A program made the translations under genes and the position numbers. The notes beneath the pieces were generated by a model. It saw only the letters and a list, made by a program, of their open reading frames with translations, searched no databases and was not told where the DNA came from. This document shows, piece after piece, positions 56,680 to 64,000 of a stretch of 64,000 nt of DNA. How positions within the stretch are numbered: the first letter of the stretch is position 1; each line of letters starts with the position of its first letter. The stretch is from Apodospora peruviana (taxonomy: Eukaryota > Ascomycota > Sordariomycetes > Sordariales > Lasiosphaeriaceae): NCBI GenBank assembly GCA_033439685.1, contig JAUEDM010000006.1, positions 3,844,001 to 3,908,000 on the forward strand, written 5' to 3'.

Positions 56680-57487
56680 ATGGTCTTCGCCGTCCTCCCA
56701 GCCCTGATCCCCGACATCGGGCCCGTCTATGACGCCTATTTCGCCGCGTTCGGGGCCGACCACGACGGCCGAGTCTTGTTAGATATCATCTTCCCGGACG
56801 GGTTCGAGTCCGCCGAGTTCCGCAAGGCCCACACCGCCGGCACCTTGGCGTATTGGCACCAAGCCCCGACGCAGTACACCATCAAATGCGTTGACTCTCG
56901 GACGGCCGAGGTCGTCGGCATGGCCCTGTTTGACGTGTATCCCCCGATTCCTGAGGGAGAGAGTGATGATGTTCGACACAAGTTCCCCGGTATACCGTGG
57001 CTACAGGGCGAGCGGTTGGAGAAGGCTCACAAAGTGCTGAGTCCGCTGTATGAGGCCAGGGGGAAGGTTTGGGGTAACAAGGCGTATATCTGTAAGTTTT
57101 CTCTAGTTTTTGTCTTTCTTTGGTCTCTTGGCTTTTGATGGTGGCGATGAGGTGCCGGGCGCCTCTGTTTGTCTGGGCTTGGCTATGTCCCACTCATACT
57201 CACACACATCTCTCATGACAGACGTCCACGCAGTCGCGGTAGACCCCAAGTTCCAGGGCCGTGGCGCCGGCGCCGCGCTCACCCAGCATATCATCGACCT
57301 CGGAAACCGGGGGCAGCTTCCCATATACTTGGAAAGCTCGCCCAAGAGTGAAGGGCTCTACAAGAAGCTGGGCTTTGAGAGGTTGTCAAAGGAGACAGCC
57401 AGTGTAGTACACAAAAAGGGGGTTCTTGGATCGGAAGCGGATGTCGAGGTGCCGTTGATGGTCAAGAGCCCTTCTCCTATCAGCTAG
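56680..57487 (+). CDS. GNAT-family N-acetyltransferase
   Basis: Exons 56680-57091 and 57222-57487 (130-bp intron, GTAAGT..GACAG, splitting a Tyr codon) give 225 residues. The conserved acetyl-CoA motif A is rebuilt across the junction: YVHAVAVDPKFQGRGAGAAL, with QGRGAG forming the pyrophosphate loop, followed by LESSPKSEGLYKKLGFERL (motif B). The N-terminal half (FAAFGADHDGRVLLDIIFP) is typical of fungal stand-alone GNAT proteins. It sits between the siderophore NRPS and the ABC exporter and shares the NRPS promoter region, so a part in siderophore modification or turnover is possible. It is much shorter than SidF/SidL-type hydroxyornithine acylases and is not one of them. The acceptor substrate is unknown. 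Confidence 0.82.
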
Positions 57488-57816
57488 ATAGATGGTAACT
57501 GCGATAATAACGACAATACATTTAAAATAATCATCTTGGCGTTACAGACGCGTAGTGAATGTCCTGTTCAAAGTATCACAGACTCGACGTTCGATGGTAA
57601 CCAAATCACGACATCACAGAGAACCGAATTAGGAAGGTTTGATATGTGTACTGAGGTGTCTTTCCTCGAAGACGACGAATGAGTGAGCACCCCCGCAGTC
57701 CAAGAAGGAGGGTCGGAACGACGGATGGACTCAACCTGTGAAGGGGGTTGCTCCCCGCTTCCGATCCCCTGCACAATGTCATTGGTTGGAAAGGAGATGG
57801 ATGGAGTGATAAAATT

Positions 57817-57835
57817 TTATCTGATGATCTGATAA
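57817..57835. promoter_or_regulatory. inverted iron-GATA pair 1
   Basis: ttatctgatgatctgataa: TTATC and GATAA face each other 9 nt apart, and the right half is an exact ATCTGATAA (57827-57835). It is followed by tgcacg, as at the second pair. Confidence 0.6.
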
Positions 57836-57952
57836 TGCACGGCCAAGCCACCGACGACAATGAACCCCGGTCAATGAAGACGATGAAACCATGGGCGGGC
57901 CAATGAAACCGGGGAGGTCCTTGGCAAGGAGGGGGAGGTGAAAGATTTTTCT

Positions 57953-57971
57953 TTATCAGATCATCTGATAA
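57953..57971. promoter_or_regulatory. inverted iron-GATA pair 2
   Basis: ttatcagatcatctgataa: both halves are exact consensus sites (TTATCAGAT 57953-57961 on minus, ATCTGATAA 57963-57971 on plus). It differs from pair 1 at two of 19 positions and has the same spacing. Confidence 0.65.
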
Positions 57972-58455
57972 TGCACGCCTGGAGATCTCCTTCTAAGATC
58001 AGAGTCATTCTATCCGTGGTCAGTACCCGGTGCAATGTGGCTAGCGGGTTGAGAGGGTGGGATCGATCCCTGCGGCGGTTTTCTTTTTCACTCAACCGGG
58101 GGTGTTTTTGTCATGACCATGCGCGTTGCTGCAGCTTGTACGTAATATGAAAGGAGAACTACCGCGGAACTCCCTCGTCTTTGTGCTGTCACGGTAGCAT
58201 CCGGCTGTCACGCAGTCGCTCGCGGGATGATGAAGTGTGATGAGCGGAGGTATGGTCATAAAGGGTAGGGACTTCCGAGCGTGTAAAAGGTGTGTTAATA
58301 TATTCAGAACCTCGTCTGAGCCATGTGTCTGGATATCACCATGGCTTGGAAACTTGAGTTCAATTTGTGGCCGACGAAGACCCTGACCGGTCGGCAATTC
58401 CAAGATTATGGAATCTCAGGCCCATCCCGCAGGCGACAGAGCCGCTAGAAACCGG

Positions 58456-58464
58456 ATCTGATAA
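58456..58464 (+). promoter_or_regulatory. iron GATA-factor site (ATCTGATAA)
   Basis: An exact consensus site. Its context ggatctgataacttta is identical to that of the site at 56017. Confidence 0.6.
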
Positions 58465-58888
58465 CTTTAACACATCGGCCGGGACTCCGCAAAGTCGGGA
58501 CAAGGATCCACGAGAACACACGAGAACTGTGTGGGGGCTGCCAAGTCGGAAGAATTGTTGATTTGGGATGAACGGCCGATACAACCTTGAAACTTCATTC
58601 ACTCTGGAACAGGTGTATTTCAGGTTTCCTTTAGCCGTTCGCCAGTTTTTCTTTTTCTTTGTTTTTTGTTTTCACAAATAAAACTACCTTCGCAAAGTGA
58701 ACATAGCAATAGCAGACTGACCAGGGTTACGTTCCAGGTACAACCAATCTCTCGACTTTAAGTAAGCCGTGAAGAACGAGAACTGGTGCTGTAAAAAAAG
58801 AAGAGCAAGAAGACGTGGGAGGGCGGAGCTGCTCGGCACAAAAACCCGGAAGAGGTCCCCCCGCCCGAGGAGTGGATCCATGAAAATT

Positions 58889-58919
58889 TTATCAGATCCG
58901 TCGATTTTCGTTATCAGAT
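58889..58919 (-). promoter_or_regulatory. two direct iron GATA-factor sites
   Basis: TTATCAGAT occurs at 58889-58897 and again at 58911-58919, a 22-nt centre spacing, about 300 bp before the ABC transporter start codon. Confidence 0.6.
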
Positions 58920-59219
58920 CCGCATTCGCCAAGCCCCGGCATCGGGCTCCTCTGAGCCAACCGAGCTAACCAGGATCAGGAAGCAGGGGACGAAATAGCG
59001 GCATGTTGGAGTCAACGGATCTTTTGTTAGGCAGAAAGTAATTTGCGGCGGGATATACGTCGCCTTTCGTTCTCTTCTCATTGTTGCGAAGACTTTTTCC
59101 CTCTTGAGTGACCTGTCTCTGTTTGGGTTTGTTTCACAAGCCCCCGTCCGTTGGTTGTCCTGGTGAACTGAACACACAGACACAAAAAAAAAAGGGGGGG
59201 CGGCTTACCTAAGTCAACA

Positions 59220-62200
59220 ATGGCCACCGAACTCGAAAAAGGGGCCGTCGGCGACGAACCCAGCGCCGCAGGCGGCGTTGTCGCATCATCATCCTCATCA
59301 TCAATATCGCAACAGTCACCACCAACACCGGAACCAGCACCACAGAAACAAGGATTTGAACTGTTCAGCTACCTGCGCATCTTCTTCTCCTGCAACCCAT
59401 CATGGATCGACATCGCCCTGCTCCTAGTCGGCACAATAGCCGCCATCGCGGCAGGCGTCCCGTTCCCCCTAATGGGCATAATCTTCGGCCAACTAGTCGA
59501 CGACATGAACGGCGCGACATGTGCAACAGACTCTTCCTCTGATGCCAACCCGTTCGCCTTCGAAGGCGCCATCAACTCCAAAGTCCTGCTCATAGTCTAC
59601 ATCGCCATCGGCGCCTTCGTGTGCATCTACGTCTACGTCGTTTCCTGGAGCTTGGTGTCTCAGCGCCTAGCCCAACGCCTACGGGCGCGGTACATCGCTG
59701 CTCTGCTCCGACAACCGCCCGCCTTCTTTGACGCCAGAGTCGCCGCCGGCGAGGTCAGTAGTCGTCTACATGGCGACATGACGGCCGTGCAGGCCGGCAC
59801 CTCGGAAAAAGTCGGCATCCTGATTGCGTCGATCAGTTTTTTTGTCACAGCTTATGTCATTGCGTTCATCAAGCAGCCGCGCTTGGCGGGCATGTTGATC
59901 TCGCTTGTCCCTGCTTTCTTGCTCATGTCGCTTGTTGGCGGGAGGTTCTTTGGCAAGTATCTTGGACGAGCGTCGGAGGGCATTGCAAAGGGGTCAAGTA
60001 TTGCGAGCGAGGCGCTCGAGCACGTCACCGTCGTGCAGGCGTTTGGGGCCGCGCCGAGACTCGAGACCAAGTTTGCGAAGCATGTTGCCGAGGCGAGGGA
60101 CGCGGGTATTCGCAAAGGGCTAGTCGCGGCTGTGCAGGCGGGCATGCTTTATTTTATTGCGTACTCGGCGAACGCGCTGGCGTTTTGGCAGGGCAGTCAC
60201 ATGGTCGTGAATGCGATGAATGGGCATGGGGATGATACCGTTGGACAGATCTACACGGTCGTGTTTCTGTTGGTTGATGGTATGTCACCTCTTCTCTCCC
60301 TTTTGTGGCTGTTGTTGACAATGTGTACCTAGCTTGTGTCATTCTCGGCAGCATCGCCCCCTTGCTACCTCTTTTGGGAGGAGCTACTTCTGCCTTTAAC
60401 CGTTTGATGAAGGATATTGATGAGCCTTCCGCCATCGACGGCACTTCTGAACAGGGAATCGTCCTGCCTGTCGATACACCCGGAGCCATCGCCTTCAACA
60501 ATGTGTCATTTACCTACCCTTCAAGGCCAACCCAACCCGTGCTCAAGAACGTCAGCCTCTCGTTCCCGGCTGGCAAGTATACGGCCATCGTCGGACTTTC
60601 GGGAAGCGGCAAGTCCACTATCGCAGCTCTGATCGGCCGCCTGCAGGACCCCGTCGACGGTATCATCACCTTGGACGGCCACGACTTGCGTCAAGTCAAT
60701 GTTCGCAGCCTACGCAGCTTCATCAGCTATGTTCAGCAGGAGCCCTGCCTTCTGGACCGATCAATCTTGGAAAACATTGCACTTGGACTCGTCAACTCGC
60801 CCAAGCCGGAACATCAGCACCTCAAGCCTGTACTGCTTGGCCCACAACTTCGAGAGCTGGCGAAAAAGGGCAAAGACGCCATCATCGCGGCAGCTAATGG
60901 AAGCGATGCCGTAGTCGCAGAGATTGTCCGTCTTGTTCAGCATGCCGCCGAGCAAGCAGATGCCGCTCGTTTCATCGAGCTTCTCGAGAACGGATACGGT
61001 ACATGCGCAGGACCCAGCGGTAACCTCGTCAGCGGTGGGCAGCGCCAGCGCGTTGCTCTTGCCAGAGCGTTGGTCAGAGACCCCAAGATCCTTGTGCTCG
61101 ACGAAGCTACATCTGCGCTTGACTCGGCCAGTGAACGCCGTATCAAGGAGGCGGTTGACAGGGCCGCCAAGGACAGAACCGTCGTCTCCATTGCTCATCG
61201 TCTGTCCACCATCAGAAATGCCGACAACATTGTCGTGCTTGAAAGTGGAGAGGTTGTCGAGCAGGGAAGCTACACAGAACTTATGGCACGTGAAGACGGC
61301 GCCTTTGCGCGCATGGCCAATCTCCAGACATTGGGTACCGCAAACAGAGGCGAAGGCGGATCTTCCGTCTCAGGTGACTCGGTCAACACGTCAATCATCA
61401 AAGCTGATGCCATTGCCGACGAGAAGACGGATGTCGCTGTCGTAAAGAAAGACGAACCGCCAAAGCCGGCCGACGAGCTCGACCAAGCAATGCCAGTGAG
61501 CATGGTCATACGGTCGCTCGCCCATCTCCTCCGCTCCTCACTCGGGTGGCTCGTCGTAGCCATTTTGGCAGCAGTAATCGTCGGCGGGACATTCACAGGA
61601 TCAGGCTTGATCTTCGGCTTCACGATCGGCGGCCTCAACCCGTGCGAGAACACCGTCGAAAAGATCCTCTACTCGGGCAAATTCTTCGGCGGTCTTCTCT
61701 TCATGTTGGCGGTCATCGAGCTAGGCGCCAATTTCTTTGCCTGGTCGTGCTTCGGTCTCTTGTCAGAAAAACTCCTCTACGCCGTCCGCGTTCTCAGCTT
61801 CCGCTCTCTTCTTGAACAGAACGTGCACTGGCACCAGTCCGACGGCCGCTCTCCATCCAATCTTCTGACAGTAATCACCAAGGACAGCGCCGCCATAGGC
61901 GGCTTCTCTGGCTCAACAATCGGCACCGTCTTTTCCATCTGCGTGAACTTCATCGCCGCCATCATCCTCTCCCACATCATCAACTGGAAGATCGCGATCG
62001 TGTGTCTCGTCGTCATCCCTATTCTTCTTGGGACAGGCTTTATGCAGCTGCGCATGCTCGCCCGCTACGAAGAACGACACAGCGAAGCTTTTTCGCGCGC
62101 AACGTCCGTGGCCGTCGAAGCGGTTCAGTCGATCCGCACCGTCGCGACCCTTTCCTTGGAGAGTGAAGTCATGGGCTCGTACAACCGCCTCCTCAAGTCC

Positions 62201-63331
62201 ACGCGCGACGAAATGATCCGCGCGTCGTGCTTCACCAACATCTGGCTCGCCCTCTCCAACGCGACCAGTTTCCTGATCTACGCCTTTGCCTACTGGTGGG
62301 GCTCGCAGCGCATCATGCACCGCGACGCCAACCAGACGCAGTTCTTTATCATCCTGGTCGCGATGTTGGTGTCTGCCCAGCTGTGGGGGCAGATGTTTAC
62401 CCTCGCGCCCGAGTTTTCGAGAGCGCGTCTCGCTTTCTCGCGTATTCTGAATATTATCTCCCTTGGATCAGACCATACCCTCCCCAACAACTCCAAGAAA
62501 GGTGATGCCAACTTCTTATCCGAAAAGGAGGTGTCAGACATCGAAGCCTCGGCCGAAACCACCGCATCACCATCCAGTGGAAAACCAGGAGTCAAGATAA
62601 CCTTCTCAAATGTCTCCTTCGCATATCCAGCCCGCCCCGACGTCCCAGTCCTCGACAAAATCTCTTTCACCATTCAACCAGGTCAGTTCGTGGGTCTAGT
62701 TGGCCCCTCAGGGGCAGGCAAGTCAACCATCATGTCTCTGGTCCAGCGCCTGTACTCGCCCACCTCGGGGTCCATAACCCTCGACTCGACGCCACTTTCC
62801 GCCTCCTCACCATCGTCCTTCAGGAACGACATAGCACTAGTCCCGCAGGACCCTGCGCTATTCGACGGCAGCATTCGCTTCAACGTCTCCCTTGGGTCTC
62901 GACCAGGCCACGAGGCGACAGACGAAGAGATCATAGAGGCGTGCAAGTTGGCGAATATTCACGACACTATAATGGCGATGCCGGACGGGTATGACACCGA
63001 GTGCGGCGCGTCTGCGTCACGGCTGTCGGGTGGACAACGACAGAGATTGGCGATTGCGCGTGCTTTGGTCAGGAAGCCTAGACTCTTATTGTTGGATGAG
63101 AGTACGAGTGCGTTGGATGCTGCTAGCGAGGCTGCACTTCAAGAAGGGTTGGATCGGGTGGCCAAGGGGACGACTGTGTTGGCGATCACGCATCGCTTGC
63201 ATACTGTGCAGAAGGCGGATGTTATTTTTGTGGTGGAGGAGGGACGGGTGGTTGATTGTGGTACCCATCGGGAGCTGATGGAGCGGAGAGAAAGTTATCG
63301 GGTTAATGCTATGCAGCAGATGTTGCAGTGA
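59220..63331 (+). CDS. full-length ABCB/MDR-type ABC exporter, probable siderophore-locus transporter
   Basis: Exons 59220-60279 and 60333-63331 (53-bp intron, GTATGT..CTAG) give 1352 residues with TMD-NBD-TMD-NBD order. NBD1 has Walker A GLSGSGKSTI, signature VSGGQRQRVALARAL and Walker B ILVLDEATSALD. NBD2 has GPSGAGKSTI, LSGGQRQRLAIARAL and LLLLDESTSALD. Each TMD shows about six helices (for example WIDIALLLVGTIAAIAAGV). The linker between halves is acidic and Lys-rich. It acts at the plasma membrane or a vesicle membrane as a multidrug-type exporter. In A. fumigatus an ABC transporter gene (sitT) neighbours sidD, and NPS6 loci of other fungi also carry one, so export of siderophore or its precursors is a reasonable inference. 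Its promoter holds six iron-type GATA sites. Confidence 0.9.
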
Positions 63332-63677
63332 TGTTCTCAGATTGAATATATTGAGGGTTAGATAGTTGAATGGATGATACCTTATTTTGATGTTGATTAT
63401 GTTTATCGTGGCTTGCATCAGGGGTTCTTGGCGCAGAATGGCGTGATTGTCTGCTTTGATGACGCTCACCTGCACTGTCGTTCATATAAGGGCACCATCC
63501 CCCGCATCCACACGGTCCAGGATCTTCAACCTCAAATGCAACTCTGGAAGTTGAGACCAAAGCTGGAAGGAAATAGATAGCAAAAACCTTGATAACAACC
63601 AAGGCACGACCGCCACTACAAGAATAGACATCCCACACGCTGTAAACAACTTCCCACCCAAGCCAAACGAACACATC
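63332..63677. other. intergenic between exporter and phosphatase
   Basis: A short tandem gap. I recognise nothing beyond probable 3' UTR and promoter. Confidence 0.4.
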
Positions 63678-64000
63678 ATGTCTCCGACGGTCATCTACCT
63701 CATCCGCCACGCGGAATCCGACCACAACGTCACCAAAGACTTTTCCCTTCGCGACCCGGGCCTGACAGACCTCGGCTTCGCTCAAGCCTCTTCTGCCTCC
63801 CCTGGCCTCCCATTGCCATCAATCAGCGTGATCCTCGCCTCACCACTCCGCCGGACCATCGAAACTACCCTCGCAATGTTCAAACCTGTCATTGGCGAGG
63901 CAAGGCTGATCCTCGACCCGAACCTGCAAGAGCGCAGCAATCTGCCCTGCGACACTGGGTCCGAAGTCACGAACCTGAAGGAACGGTTTCCCAGCTCCGT
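63678..64000 (+). CDS. histidine phosphatase superfamily protein (3' partial)
   Basis: From the ATG at 63678 an open frame runs off the window end. It begins MSPTVIYLIRHAESDHNVT, where RHAE is the phosphoglycerate-mutase-like RHG active-site motif. SPGL..ISVILASPLRRTIETTLAMF follows, the second conserved block (ASPLRRTxET), and then an LQER motif. Such fungal proteins act as small-molecule or phosphosugar phosphatases in the cytosol. The second catalytic His lies beyond the window. About 107 residues are visible. Confidence 0.85.
   Translation, partial: MSPTVIYLIRHAESDHNVTKDFSLRDPGLTDLGFAQASSASPGLPLPSISVILASPLRRTIETTLAMFKPVIGEARLILDPNLQERSNLPCDTGSEVTNLKERFPSS

Larger units (their letters stand above)
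57488..59219. promoter_or_regulatory. 1.7-kb promoter region of the ABC exporter, rich in iron GATA sites
   Basis: This region lies between the GNAT 3' end and the ABC transporter start. It contains six exact ATCTGATAA sites (listed separately), in both orientations. No coding frame is supportable. Confidence 0.65.

Noticed and set aside
1..64000. CRISPR arrays, operons or bacterial-type ribosome sites
   Set aside because: The DNA is fungal nuclear; the tandem repeats seen are minisatellites without spacers.

Overview
This window is nuclear DNA of a filamentous ascomycete (Pezizomycotina, most likely a Sordariomycete). The evidence is short introns of about 50-75 bp with GT..AG ends and CTAAC-type branch sites, genes spaced 0.3-2 kb apart on both strands, and fungal-specific families: RTA1, Zn2Cys6 factor, berberine-bridge-type oxidase, NB-ARC/TPR protein, siderophore NRPS and DUF2235. 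I saw no rRNA, tRNA or CRISPR array.

Layout. 0-5.5 kb: the 3' part of an RTA1-like membrane protein, a small secreted Cys-rich protein, a SANT/chromodomain relic and a secreted FAD oxidase. 5.5-6.6 kb: an AT-rich gap holding a 219-bp inverted-repeat (MITE-like) element. 6.6-16.3 kb: a 2303-residue NFX1-type helicase fused to three CbxX/CfqX AAA+ modules, divergent from a conserved fungal gene often labelled geranylgeranyl pyrophosphate synthetase. 16.6-20.7 kb: a gene graveyard with an APH kinase remnant, a frameshifted DUF2235 gene, the C-terminal end of a LINE and an unidentified broken gene. 20.7-24.9 kb: a GPI-type GH5 hydrolase, a solo LTR with target-site duplication and a multipass membrane protein. 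25.2-27.8 kb: a broken NLR-like gene (hydrolase-like, NB-ARC, TPR). 29-37 kb: an APH/CHK-type kinase, a Zn2Cys6 factor, a membrane-anchored double-psi barrel protein and a sugar transporter. 38.9-48.3 kb: a C2H2 protein and a Yos9/OS-9 ER lectin, separated by 5.25 kb without a supportable gene.

48.9-63.3 kb is the most coherent unit. It holds a 2060-residue NRPS with the A-T-C-(degenerate A)-T-C order of the extracellular-siderophore synthetases NPS6/SidD, a divergent GNAT acetyltransferase, and a full-length ABCB-type exporter. The intergenic DNA carries seven exact copies of ATCTGATAA, which fits the published SreA/Urbs1-type iron GATA-factor consensus ATCWGATAA. Two of them lie in 19-bp inverted TTATC-N9-GATAA pairs. 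I read this as an iron-repressed hydroxamate siderophore synthesis and export locus. The window ends inside a histidine-phosphatase gene.

Many genes needed splicing by eye. Exon coordinates are given where both splice sites and the phase agree.
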